Assembly (NCBI RefSeq): GCF_011320225.1
Contig: NZ_JAAOEN010000020.1
Location: forward strand, 38,460-102,459
Reading direction: 5' to 3'
Origin: Phytoactinopolyspora limicola
Lineage (GTDB): Bacteria > Actinomycetota > Actinomycetes > Jiangellales > Jiangellaceae
Length of the DNA: 64,000 bases
The translations under genes and the position numbers were made by a program. Below the pieces are notes generated by a model. That model saw only the letters and a program-made list of their open reading frames with translations, was not told the origin of the DNA and ran no database searches. Position 1 is the stretch's first letter. Each line of letters opens with the position of its first letter. This document shows positions 55,610-64,000 of the stretch, piece by piece.

Positions 55610-56038
55610 GTGGAGGAATCGATAACGGCTGGATCCGGCCGCCCGCTGCGTGTCATCGTCGCCAAGCCCGGGTTGGATGGACACGATCGCGGGGCCAAGG
55701 TCGTCGCGCGTGCGTTACGCGACGCTGGTGTCGAGGTCGTGTACACGGGGCTACATCAGACACCCGAGCAGGTGGTGGAAGCTGCCATTCAGGAGGACGC
55801 ACAGGCTATTGGTCTGTCGATTCTCTCGGGTGCACACATGACCCTGTTCAAACGGGTCATGGAGCTGCTCAACGAGCGAGACGCCACGGACATCGTCGTG
55901 TTCGGTGGCGGCATCATCCCGGATGCCGACATTCCGCTGCTTGCGGAGATCGGGGTGGCGAAGATCTTCACTCCGGGCGCCAGCACGCAGGAGATCATCG
56001 ACTGGGTCAACACCCTGCGGTCTCCGCAACCCAGCTGA
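55610..56038 (+). CDS. Cobalamin-binding small subunit (mutase type)
   Basis: The 142-residue protein is a stand-alone B12-binding domain with D23-G-H25-D-R-G28 (axial ligand His25) and [14 protein letters not shown]. It matches the small subunit of methylmalonyl-CoA or isobutyryl-CoA mutases; the large subunit is not in the window. GTG 55610 lies six bases after TAGCCT. Confidence 0.92.
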   Translation: MEESITAGSGRPLRVIVAKPGLDGHDRGAKVVARALRDAGVEVVYTGLHQTPEQVVEAAIQEDAQAIGLSILSGAHMTLFKRVMELLNERDATDIVVFGGGIIPDADIPLLAEIGVAKIFTPGASTQEIIDWVNTLRSPQPS

Positions 56039-56045
56039 CCGATAC

Positions 56046-56077
56046 ATCGACCCCGGGTGCCGGTGCCCGGGGTCGAT
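56046..56077 (+). terminator. Terminator after the cobalamin-binding gene
   Basis: ATCGACCCCGGG pairs with CCCGGGGTCGAT (12 bp) over an eight-base loop, seven bases after the stop codon. Confidence 0.75.
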
Positions 56078-56254
56078 GCTGTCCTGCCTGGCCAACTGGT
56101 CGCTTTTTTGGCGGCCAGGGCGGTTGTCTGGCTTGCCAGACCCTCCATTACTCCCCATTTGTGCGTTGTTCATCGTTGCGCACCTGTAGGTCTATCAAAG
56201 GTCTAGACCTGTCCGATGTAATGGCCTCACCGTCTACACGAGTGGGGTGACTCG

Positions 56255-59200
56255 GTGTCTCGACAACCGTTACCAGGACAGACCAGTTCCGGCCCGCCTA
56301 CCGGCCGTCCCGTCTCCAATCGAACACACCGCCCGGCATCACTATCCCGCCGCTCCCGCGGCTGGCAGCTGGTTATGGCCGGCGCGCTGGTCGGTGCGGT
56401 TCTCGTCGCGCCACCGCTGGCCGGGGCGGAACCCAGCGGACCACCACACACCACGCCGGTCCCTGGCCCATCCGTCCCATACCTCGACGACGAGCTCACG
56501 ATCGCTCCCGGACTCGAGCTGTCCACGTTTCAGAGCCTGGAAGCCGACGGCTGGACCTCAGGCTCGGTGCTCACCGTCGACGTCGACGCCGACCTGAGCT
56601 TCGACTACCAATACTCGGGTGCCGTCACCGAACTCGAGACCATCCGTGCCGGAGCCGAGCGGACCGGAGCCACCGCGGCCATCAACGCGGACTTCTTCGA
56701 CATCAACAACTCCAACGCCCCGTTGGGGCCGGGTATCAGCCGCGATGGCGGCCTCGTCAACGCGCCCGTGGCCGGCCGACACCAGGCCGTCGCGGTGACC
56801 GAAGCAGGTGCGGTCCAGCTTGCCCAGATCTTCCTCGAAGGCCGGCTCACCATCGCCGGCGGGCCGACGCTTGAGCTCGACGGCGTCAACACCTACCGCC
56901 TCCCTGCCGATGGCATCGGGCTGTTCACCCCGCTCTGGGGTGAATACACCCGTGCCGATTCGGTGGCGGGTGCCGCGGACGTCGCCGAGGTCACCGTCGT
57001 CGACGGTGTGGTGGCCGACGTCAACGACGAGGCCGGAGCGGGCCGTATAGACGCCGATACCGTGGTCGTCGTCGGGGCCGGTGCTGGGGCTCGAGCCCTA
57101 CTGGAGCTTGACGCTGGCGACCAGGTAGAGATCACCTACGCGCCGCGCTCGGACCTCGACGACATCGCCGTCGCCGTCGGCGGTAGCCATGTGCTGGTCC
57201 GCGACGGAGTGCCGCAGACGTTCAGCGATACCGCTGTGCACCCGCGTACCGCCGTGGGCGTCAGCGAAGATGGCACCGAGGTGTTCCTCGTCGTCATCGA
57301 TGGAAGGCAAGCACACGCCCGCGGCATGAGCCTCACCGAGCTGGGGGAGTTCATGCACGGGCTCGGGGCCCACGACGCCCTCAACGTCGACGGTGGCGGA
57401 TCCTCCACCATGGTCGTCCGCGAACCCGGTACCGCCGACCACGACGTCGTGAATAGCCCCTCCGACGGCGAAGAGCGGTCGGTGGCCAACGGCTTGGCGG
57501 TCTTCGCCGGTGCCGGCTCGGGAGAGTTGGCCGGATTCCGATTGCTGCCGGCCGCCAACAGCACACGAGTGTTCCCCGGCCTCACCCGGACCGTCACCGC
57601 GCTCGGACACGACGAGGCACGTGAGCCAGTGGACGCGAACCCGGAATGGACCGTCGACGCAACCGCGGCAAGCGTGGAGAGCGCCGGCCCAGTAGCTACC
57701 ATCACCGGGGTGGAGCCTGGTCTTGCCACGGTCACGGCGACCGACGGCGACGTTCGAGAGGAGATCGACATCACCGTCCTGGACGATCTTGCCTGGATGG
57801 CGCCGAGCGCCACGCTCGTGCCCCTGGCTGACGAGGACAGCACCGGTCGAATCGAGCTGACCGGCTACGACGCCACTGGCTACCGGGCAGCCCTGGAACC
57901 AGCCGACGTCAGCATCTCCGGTGGCGACGGTGTCGTGGAACTGGTGGCCGATGACACCGGGTTCACCGTCGAACCGCTCACCAGCGACGCCTCGGCCCTG
58001 CTGACGTTCGAGGCAGCCGGCGCGCGTGCGCAGGTCGCCGTCACGATCGGGCTCGTGTCCGAGACCGTCGCCGACTTCGATGACGCCGGAGACTGGACCA
58101 TCAGTTTCGCGCGCGCCACCGGCGCTATCGAACCCACCGACGGCCCTGACGGCCAGTCCGGTATCCGCCTGACCTACGACTTCAGTGGAGCCAACACCCG
58201 CGCGGCCTATGCCGCCCCGCCACAGCCCTTCGAACTGCCCGGCCAGCCGCAGGCGGTTAAGGCCTGGGTTCATGGCGACGGCAACGGATCGTGGATCCGG
58301 ATGCGTCTGTACGACGCGCAGGGCACCCTGATGACACTCAATGGCGGGTACACGACCTACACCGGCTGGGAGCAACTGACGTTCGAGGTCCCACCGGGTA
58401 CGGAGTATCCGCTTGAGTTCCGCGACATCTACTCGGTCGAGCCACGTGGTGACGCGCGCTACCACGGCGAGACATCGTTCAGCGACATCACCGTGGAGGT
58501 GGCACCAGACGTCGAGCTGCCCGTGCGCCAGCGCTACCAGGACCCGGTGATCGTCGCCAACGGAACAGCCGACGGTGCCAGCCAGCTGATCGCGGTGATG
58601 AACGACTCTCAGTTCGTCGGCCGCGACCCGGACAGCGACATCGTCCAGGCCGCGCGTCGCACCCTCCAGGAGATCGTCGCCGCGGGCCCGGACGTGCTCA
58701 TCATCAACGGCGACTTCGTCGACGAAGCGGCCCCGGAAGACTTCGCCTTGGCCCGGCGGATCCTCGACGAGGAACTCGGCGAAGCCGACTTTCCCTGGTA
58801 CTACGTCCCTGGCAACCACGAGATCCAGGGTGGACCGATCGACAACTTCATCGCGGAGTTCGGTGACACGCAGCACGTGTTCGATCTCGACGGCACCCGG
58901 ATCATCACCATGAACACCGCGTACGGCACGCTGCGTGCGGGTGGGCGGGAGTTCGATCAGATCGCCGTCTTGCGCCAGGCACTCGACGACGCCGCCGCCG
59001 ACCCGTCGATCACCGGGGTCGTGGTCGCCGGGCACCACCCGCCCAACGATCCGCAGCCGACGGCCAACAGCCAGCTGGCCGACCGTCGCGAAGCCGCGAT
59101 GCTGGAAACGTGGCTGGCCGACTTCTCTGCCGAGTCGGGTAAACCCGCGGCGTACGTCGCCGGACACGCGGGTGTGTTCCACGCCTCGTCGGTGGATGGC

Positions 59201-59707
59201 GTCCCTTATCTCGTCGTGGGCAACTCCGGCAAGGGGCCGGCCGGTACTGCCTCCGACGGCGGGTTCACCGGATGGGCCATGCTGGGTGTCGAGCCACGGT
59301 TCGCCGACGAAACGCCGAGCCGGCCGGGGCGTGGTTCCGAGCGGGCCCGTGGTGGGCCACATGCCGCGTCGGACGCGGCTCGCTGGCTGACGGTCGAGGT
59401 GAAGCCCCGAGTGGACGAGGTGACGCTGGACGCGCCGGAGCGCCTGCCGATCGGCCGTCCGGCGCCGGTAGCGGCGACGTTCCAGCAGGACGACGGGCGG
59501 ACCGTCCCAGTGGCGTGGCCGGCCAGTGCGCAATGGTCCGGGCGGGGCGTCCATGTCGGTGACCCCGAGAGCGCCGACCCTCGCGATGTTGTTGCCCTCG
59601 ACCCGCAGGCGGGTACGGTAACGGCCCTGCGCAATGGGATCGCTCGGTTGACTGTGACCGTCAACGGCGAGACAGCGACGCAGACCATCGTCGCCGGCCG
59701 GGACTAA
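56255..59707 (+). CDS. Secreted phosphodiester glycosidase/metallophosphoesterase fusion
   Basis: The 1150-residue protein has a signal region (WQLVMAGALVGAVLVAPPLAGA split across ~38-59), a NAGPA-type phosphodiester glycosidase domain (~110-425, with HPRTAVGV and LNVDGGGSSTMV), an Ig-like part (~425-600), a CBM-like beta domain (~605-755), a metallophosphoesterase (~775-1030: NDSQF, NGDFVDE near 816, PGNHE near 852, GHHPP near 925, GHAGVFHA near 969) and a final beta region. Motif I has Gln where many enzymes have His and GHxH is altered. It should act on a cell-surface or environmental sugar phosphodiester. Confidence 0.87.
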   Translation: MSRQPLPGQTSSGPPTGRPVSNRTHRPASLSRRSRGWQLVMAGALVGAVLVAPPLAGAEPSGPPHTTPVPGPSVPYLDDELTIAPGLELSTFQSLEADGWTSGSVLTVDVDADLSFDYQYSGAVTELETIRAGAERTGATAAINADFFDINNSNAPLGPGISRDGGLVNAPVAGRHQAVAVTEAGAVQLAQIFLEGRLTIAGGPTLELDGVNTYRLPADGIGLFTPLWGEYTRADSVAGAADVAEVTVVDGVVADVNDEAGAGRIDADTVVVVGAGAGARALLELDAGDQVEITYAPRSDLDDIAVAVGGSHVLVRDGVPQTFSDTAVHPRTAVGVSEDGTEVFLVVIDGRQAHARGMSLTELGEFMHGLGAHDALNVDGGGSSTMVVREPGTADHDVVNSPSDGEERSVANGLAVFAGAGSGELAGFRLLPAANSTRVFPGLTRTVTALGHDEAREPVDANPEWTVDATAASVESAGPVATITGVEPGLATVTATDGDVREEIDITVLDDLAWMAPSATLVPLADEDSTGRIELTGYDATGYRAALEPADVSISGGDGVVELVADDTGFTVEPLTSDASALLTFEAAGARAQVAVTIGLVSETVADFDDAGDWTISFARATGAIEPTDGPDGQSGIRLTYDFSGANTRAAYAAPPQPFELPGQPQAVKAWVHGDGNGSWIRMRLYDAQGTLMTLNGGYTTYTGWEQLTFEVPPGTEYPLEFRDIYSVEPRGDARYHGETSFSDITVEVAPDVELPVRQRYQDPVIVANGTADGASQLIAVMNDSQFVGRDPDSDIVQAARRTLQEIVAAGPDVLIINGDFVDEAAPEDFALARRILDEELGEADFPWYYVPGNHEIQGGPIDNFIAEFGDTQHVFDLDGTRIITMNTAYGTLRAGGREFDQIAVLRQALDDAAADPSITGVVVAGHHPPNDPQPTANSQLADRREAAMLETWLADFSAESGKPAAYVAGHAGVFHASSVDGVPYLVVGNSGKGPAGTASDGGFTGWAMLGVEPRFADETPSRPGRGSERARGGPHAASDAARWLTVEVKPRVDEVTLDAPERLPIGRPAPVAATFQQDDGRTVPVAWPASAQWSGRGVHVGDPESADPRDVVALDPQAGTVTALRNGIARLTVTVNGETATQTIVAGRD

Positions 59708-59735
59708 CCCACCCGTCACCCGCCCGTCCCCTCCC

Positions 59736-59926
59736 GGTGATCGTTGCCGGTTTCCCGCCCTTCTCCCCAGTGATCGTTGCCGGTTTCCCGCCCTTCTCCC
59801 CAGTGATCGACATCAAGAATAGGTCGCTATGACGACGCGAATCCGGCGACGATCACCGGGGGTGGGTGGCGGAAATGCGGCGACGATCACCGGGGGTGGG
59901 TGGCGGAAATGCGGCGACGATCACCG
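59736..59926. repeat. Nested inverted repeats, copy C
   Basis: Two 33-base direct units beginning GTGATCGTTGCCGG on the left face two 34-base units ending GGCGACGATCACC on the right; left and right units are related as inverted complements. The centre contains AGGTCGCTATGACGACGCGA. It fills most of the 409-base gap before sucC. No gene is seen here. Confidence 0.85.
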
Positions 59927-60116
59927 GCGGGTGGGGACGGGACGGCGACGGTGATCGCAGCGCAGGACAGGGGTCGAATGCTCCCGGTTCGCCGAACGAC
60001 GCTAGTCTGCACTAGGCCCCGGAGGTCGCGCGAGCGGAGGCGCACTCCCGTCGCACACCTTTCGACGGGCCGGTATGACGGCCAACGGACCGCGACACGG
60101 CAAAGGATGTAGACGC

Positions 60117-61292
60117 GTGGACCTGATGGAGTATCAGGCGAAGGAACTCTTCGCCAAACATGGCGTCCCGGTACTGCCCGGCGCTGTCGCCGAGACCAGC
60201 GAGCAGGCCAGCCAGGTGGCAGAACGCATCGGCGGGCAGGTAGTAGTCAAGGCGCAGGTGAAAACTGGCGGGCGAGGCAAGGCCGGCGGGGTCAAGCTGG
60301 CCGAAGACCCCGCGCAGGCGCAGGAGAAGGCGGCCGCGATCCTCGGCATGGACATCAAGGGGCACACGGTTCACCGGGTGCTCGTCACCGAGGCCAGCGA
60401 CATCGCGGAGGAGTACTACGTCTCCTACTTGCTCGACCGAGCCAACCGCACCTTCCTCGCGATGGCTAGCGTCGAGGGCGGCGTAGAGATCGAGCAACTC
60501 GCGGTCGAGCGCCCAGAGGCCCTGGCCAAGATCCCCGTCGACCCGCTGGCCGGTGTCGACGCCGCCAAAGCGGCCGAGATCGCCGACGCCGCCGGGTTCG
60601 AGGGTGACGTCCGCGACGAGGTCATCGGTGTACTCCAGACATTGTGGACCGTATTCACGGCCGAGGACGCGACCCTCGTCGAGGTCAACCCGCTGGTGAA
60701 GACCCCGGACGGGAAGATCGTCGCGCTCGACGGGAAGGTCACTCTCGACGAGAACGCCGAATACCGGCAGCCCGAGCACGCCGCGTTCGAGGACAAATCC
60801 GCGGCCGACCCGCTCGAGGCGCGGGCCAAGGAGAAGAATCTGAACTACGTCAAGCTGGAAGGCGAGGTCGGCGTCATCGGCAACGGCGCGGGTCTGGTGA
60901 TGTCCACGCTCGACGTGGTCGCCTATGCCGGCGAGGAGTTCAACGGTGTAAAACCAGCCAACTTCCTCGACATCGGGGGCGGTGCCTCGGCCGAGGTCAT
61001 GGCCAACGGGTTGGAGATCATCCTGTCCGACCCCGATGTCAAGAGCGTCTTCGTCAACGTCTTCGGTGGCATCACCGCGTGTGACGCCGTCGCCAACGGC
61101 ATCGTGCACGCCTTCGAGCTGCTGGAGAGCCGGGGCGACGACATCACCAAGCCGCTGGTGGTCCGGCTGGACGGCAACAACGCCGACGAGGGGCGGCGGA
61201 TCCTCGACGAAGCAGCGCTCCCGCTCCTGGAGCGGGTCGACACCATGGACGGTGCCGCGCGCCGCGCGGCCGAGCTCGCGGCGGCGAAGTAA
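60117..61292 (+). CDS. sucC: Succinyl-CoA synthetase, beta subunit
   Basis: The 391-residue ATP-grasp subunit of the TCA-cycle enzyme has [28 protein letters not shown] and the C-terminal [12 protein letters not shown] and [10 protein letters not shown]. The GTG at 60117 has AAGGA upstream. It is followed by sucD after 16 bases. Confidence 0.97.
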   Translation: MDLMEYQAKELFAKHGVPVLPGAVAETSEQASQVAERIGGQVVVKAQVKTGGRGKAGGVKLAEDPAQAQEKAAAILGMDIKGHTVHRVLVTEASDIAEEYYVSYLLDRANRTFLAMASVEGGVEIEQLAVERPEALAKIPVDPLAGVDAAKAAEIADAAGFEGDVRDEVIGVLQTLWTVFTAEDATLVEVNPLVKTPDGKIVALDGKVTLDENAEYRQPEHAAFEDKSAADPLEARAKEKNLNYVKLEGEVGVIGNGAGLVMSTLDVVAYAGEEFNGVKPANFLDIGGGASAEVMANGLEIILSDPDVKSVFVNVFGGITACDAVANGIVHAFELLESRGDDITKPLVVRLDGNNADEGRRILDEAALPLLERVDTMDGAARRAAELAAAK

Positions 61293-61308
61293 AGGACGGG
61301 CGACGACA

Positions 61309-62208
61309 ATGGCCATCTTCCTCAACGAGAACAGCAAGATCATCGTTCAGGGCATCACCGGTGCCGAAGGCACCAAACACACCCAGCGCATGCTCAAGGC
61401 CGGCGCGAAGGTCGTGGGTGGCGTCAACGCCCGCAAGGCTGGTCAGGAACTGGACTTCACCGAGTTCGACCCCGACGCCATGCTCACCGTATACGGCTCG
61501 GTCGCCGAAGCGATGGAGAAGACCGGCGCCAACGTCTCGGTCGCCTTCGTGCCGCCGAAGTTCACCAAGGACGCGGTGAACGAGGCCGTCGACGCCGGCA
61601 TCGAACTGCTGGTGGTCATCACCGAGGGCATCCCGGTGCACGACACCGCGGAATTCTGGGCCTACGCGCAGAGCAACGGCAACAAGACCCGCATCGTCGG
61701 ACCGAACTGCCCCGGCGTGATCAGCCCCGGCAAGTCCAACGCCGGCATCATCCCGGCCGACATCACCGATAGCGGGCCGATCGGCCTGGTCAGCAAGTCG
61801 GGCACACTCACCTACCAGATGATGTACGAGCTGCGCGACATCGGCTTCTCCACCTGTGTCGGCATCGGTGGTGACCCGGTGATCGGTACTACACACATCG
61901 ACGCTCTCGAGGCGTTCGAGGCGGACCCGGACACCAAGGCGATCGTCATGATCGGCGAGATCGGCGGCGACGCCGAGGAGCGGGCAGCCGAGTACATCAA
62001 GGCCAACGTCACCAAGCCGGTGGTCGGCTACGTCGCCGGGTTCACCGCCCCGGAAGGCAAAACCATGGGGCACGCCGGTGCCATCGTCTCCGGCTCGTCC
62101 GGAACCGCCCAGGCCAAGCAGGAGGCGTTGGAAGCGGCCGGGGTACGTGTTGGCAAGACGCCCAGCGAGACCGCCCGCCTCATGCGGGAGATCGCCGCGT
62201 CCTTCTGA
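61309..62208 (+). CDS. sucD: Succinyl-CoA synthetase, alpha subunit
   Basis: The 299-residue subunit binds CoA and carries the phosphohistidine, His255 in GHAGAIVSG. Other motifs are VQGITGAEG and [10 protein letters not shown]. It forms an operon with sucC. Confidence 0.97.
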   Translation: MAIFLNENSKIIVQGITGAEGTKHTQRMLKAGAKVVGGVNARKAGQELDFTEFDPDAMLTVYGSVAEAMEKTGANVSVAFVPPKFTKDAVNEAVDAGIELLVVITEGIPVHDTAEFWAYAQSNGNKTRIVGPNCPGVISPGKSNAGIIPADITDSGPIGLVSKSGTLTYQMMYELRDIGFSTCVGIGGDPVIGTTHIDALEAFEADPDTKAIVMIGEIGGDAEERAAEYIKANVTKPVVGYVAGFTAPEGKTMGHAGAIVSGSSGTAQAKQEALEAAGVRVGKTPSETARLMREIAASF

Positions 62209-62314
62209 CCTTGTCGACACCCCGTGGGTGCATCCGATCGACAGGCCGCCCGCCCGTTCGCCCAGAGGGCGCGACGTACGTGGCGGTCAGCGACGAACCG
62301 GTACACCCACGGGG

Positions 62315-63748
62315 TCAGTTGGTGGCAAGCCGGGCTGCTGCCCGCGTGAGCAGGTCGAGCACCAGGGTGGCTAGCTCCTCGTCGGTGATCGTGTCGGCCG
62401 TCGCATCCGCGGCCGGAAGATAGTTGAGCAAAGCGACCGCGTTGCCGCGCGTCACCAGCCCGAACGTCGCGGTGAAGTCGGTATCGGCATGCTCGGTCAG
62501 CCACACCGAAGCGACGTGGTCGGCGTCCTCCGAGGATTCCACGAGCCCGATCTCGACGCCGTCCTCGGTGTACCCGCTGAGTCCGTCGACAAGAGCGGCG
62601 TAATGTTGCCTGGCCTCGTCGTCGGAGGCGAAACGGGCCAGCTCCTGATAGACGGAAGGCCCGTCGACGTCCATATAGCGGCCGTAGTGTCGTCGGTCGA
62701 ACGCCACGGCACCCTCATCCGCCGGGTCGATGGCCAGATAGGCCAACCCCCACCCGGGCGGCGTGGCGTCGTCGTTGCCCGGCTGGATCTCCCAGCCTTC
62801 GAGCTCGAGGTCGGCACCCAACACCTCGGCAAGGTCGGAGTCGGCGAGCCAGCCGGGAATGTCACCCACCGGATCCTGTGCCGCCCGCCGCGCCACCACC
62901 TGCCCGACACAGTCCTGCTCCAGCGCGGCACACAACCGCCGCGCTGCCTGCTCCGAATCGTCGGTTGACATCGCGAGATTGTCCTCCGGGCTTGGTCCTC
63001 CGCGGGCCACCATCGTCACGAACCCACCCACTCGCATCAGGCGAACGGAGACGAGATGGTGGGTCAGGAACTCATCCGGGTCGTCCCTCGGAGCGAAGTA
63101 GTTGGCCATCCATGCCTCGTCGCCCACCTCATTCACCGTCCATGCCTGGGTGAACGGTTCACCGTCGGAGGCCTCCCGTTCTTCGCTGAGCCCCTGCGCA
63201 CACGATTCGACCTCGGCACGGAGCTGGGAGAACCGGCTCACCGGGTCAGCGGTCGCCTCGATGAACTGAAGGAAGTGCCCGGCGTCGGGGTTGGCGAAAT
63301 GAACCGACGAGGCACTCTCCGGAACCATCGGCACACACTGGAACGGTGTCTCACGGCCATCCGCCTCAGCCCAGACCGGTGCGTCCGGGCCCAGGTCGGA
63401 ATCAGCGGCGACATCCTCCAGAGTCATGAGTGCATCGTCGGGAACAGGAGCGACGTCCGGCGGTGCGGTCTCGTCCGATCCGTCCGGCGACGTCGGCACC
63501 GCCGTCGGTGACGCGGTGTCGGTCGGGGCCGCCGGGTCCGGGGCGGTGAACAGCTGATCCTGGGTCACACCGAGAATCCCGAGTCCGGCCAGTACTGCGC
63601 TCGCGAGCACCACACCCGTGATCTGGTTGCGGGTGCGTTGGGTGGCGCGGTGGCGGGCGGCCGCCGGGCCGGGCAGGTGGATGTCGGTGAGGTCGGCGTT
63701 GAGGTCGTGTAGCCGGTCGTGGAACTGGTCGTCGGAGCTGGTGCTCAT
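62315..63748 (-). CDS. Membrane-anchored protein paired with an ECF sigma factor
   Basis: The 477-residue protein has a short cytoplasmic N-terminus (~41 residues), one membrane segment (~42-60), a Pro/Thr/Ala-rich linker and a large acidic extracytoplasmic domain with four or so cysteines. It overlaps the sigma factor gene by ATGA, so it is likely its anti-sigma or sensor, but no ZAS zinc motif is seen. No family recognised. Confidence 0.8.
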   Translation of the reverse strand: MSTSSDDQFHDRLHDLNADLTDIHLPGPAAARHRATQRTRNQITGVVLASAVLAGLGILGVTQDQLFTAPDPAAPTDTASPTAVPTSPDGSDETAPPDVAPVPDDALMTLEDVAADSDLGPDAPVWAEADGRETPFQCVPMVPESASSVHFANPDAGHFLQFIEATADPVSRFSQLRAEVESCAQGLSEEREASDGEPFTQAWTVNEVGDEAWMANYFAPRDDPDEFLTHHLVSVRLMRVGGFVTMVARGGPSPEDNLAMSTDDSEQAARRLCAALEQDCVGQVVARRAAQDPVGDIPGWLADSDLAEVLGADLELEGWEIQPGNDDATPPGWGLAYLAIDPADEGAVAFDRRHYGRYMDVDGPSVYQELARFASDDEARQHYAALVDGLSGYTEDGVEIGLVESSEDADHVASVWLTEHADTDFTATFGLVTRGNAVALLNYLPAADATADTITDEELATLVLDLLTRAAARLATN

Positions 63749-64000
63749 GGCCGTTCCCCTTCCATGGCTACGGTGGTGTCGGTGAGGAGTTGGGCGAGGG
63801 TGGTTCGTCCGCGGGAGAGGCGGGCTTTGATGGTTCCGGTGGGGGTGTTGGTTTCGGTGGCTATTTCGTCGACGCTCATGCCGACGAGGTGGTGGAGGAC
63901 GATGGCTTGTCGTTGTGGTTCGGGGATTTGGCGTAGGGCGGTGACGAGTGCGACGTGGTCTGGGTTGGGGGGTGGGGTGTTGTCTGGTGCGCCGTGGCGG
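63745..64000 (-). CDS. ECF sigma factor, C-terminal part (cut by window end)
   Basis: The minus-strand frame reads PEPQRQAIVLHHLVGMSVDEIATETNTPTGTIKARLSRG, given as sigma region 4.2 motifs, before its stop. The start lies beyond 64000. It overlaps the next gene by four bases. Confidence 0.9.
   Translation of the reverse strand, partial: RHGAPDNTPPPNPDHVALVTALRQIPEPQRQAIVLHHLVGMSVDEIATETNTPTGTIKARLSRGRTTLAQLLTDTTVAMEGERP

Noticed and set aside
57098..59719. An 873-codon open frame on the minus strand opposite the large fusion protein
   Set aside because: It is a shadow of a GC-rich gene: composition is biased, no motifs are recognised and the plus-strand frame has clear domains.
62219..62315. 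Terminator between sucD and the convergent gene
   Set aside because: The 12-bp arms are perfect but separated by about 73 bases, too far for a normal terminator hairpin.

Overview
The window is a 64 kb piece of a high-GC actinobacterial chromosome. Marker genes point to a mycothiol-making actinomycete: mshD, an orphan GlnR regulator, ClpC1-type clpC, rpfB, a DUF1416/SseC protein, an F420-type LLM oxidoreductase and an HbhA-like protein. The blocks glnR-mshD and metG-tatD-rpfB-ksgA-ispE follow the gene order known from mycobacteria and streptomycetes. The overall flavour resembles Jiangella-like genera, but I cannot fix the genus from sequence alone. I see no tRNA, rRNA, CRISPR array, integrase, transposase or prophage. 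This is ordinary core chromosome with small accessory pockets.

Layout. 0-5 kb: end of a DUF368 exporter, a zinc-free S18 paralogue with a promoter/operator palindrome, a glycerophosphodiesterase, an ECF sigma/anti-sigma pair, cspA and ung. 5-11.6 kb: a phosphate/nitrogen block (DUF47, CYTH-CHAD, ppk, mshD, glnR). 11.7-16.6 kb: sulfur block (MoaD-like, thioredoxin-like, DUF4395, thiosulfate sulfurtransferase, sseC, DsrE) preceded by a short leaderless cysteine leader peptide and followed by a duplicated, hairpin-rich intergenic segment. 16.7-26.9 kb: fatty-acid-binding-like protein, YgfZ, dtd, SDR, asparaginase, amino acid permease, GH15 enzyme, XRE regulator plus HbhA-like coiled-coil protein, VOC protein and TetR. 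27-35 kb: clpC with a ClgR-like box, two small lipoproteins, HAD phosphatase, mutY, IclR, DUF4192. 35.5-39.5 kb: MoxR ATPase without its usual partners, a frameshifted SDR, a truncated RNA-ligase-like protein and an LLM enzyme. 39.7-43.8 kb: a BlaI/M56-peptidase pair divergent from cydAB with several BlaI-type palindromes between them. 43.8-54.3 kb: acetyltransferase, cupin, TetR, then metG-tatD-rpfB-ksgA-ispE and an ABC-F ATPase. 54.4-64 kb: M23 peptidase divergent from a cobalamin-binding subunit around a CRP-type palindrome, a 1150-residue secreted phosphodiester-glycosidase/metallophosphoesterase fusion, a nested inverted-repeat block, sucCD and an ECF sigma factor (cut by the window edge) with its membrane partner.

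Throughout the window many genes start 6 to 8 bases after a TANNNT hexamer with no Shine-Dalgarno sequence, so leaderless transcription looks common here. This pattern was used to choose several start codons.

The most interesting regulatory arrangements are the cysteine leader and attenuator-like hairpin at 13.7-13.9 kb and the BlaI/M56-cydAB divergon at 39.7-43.8 kb. The most interesting proteins are the RNA-ligase remnant at 37.5 kb and the secreted fusion at 56.3 kb. Functions are inferred from recognised motifs; no database search was run.
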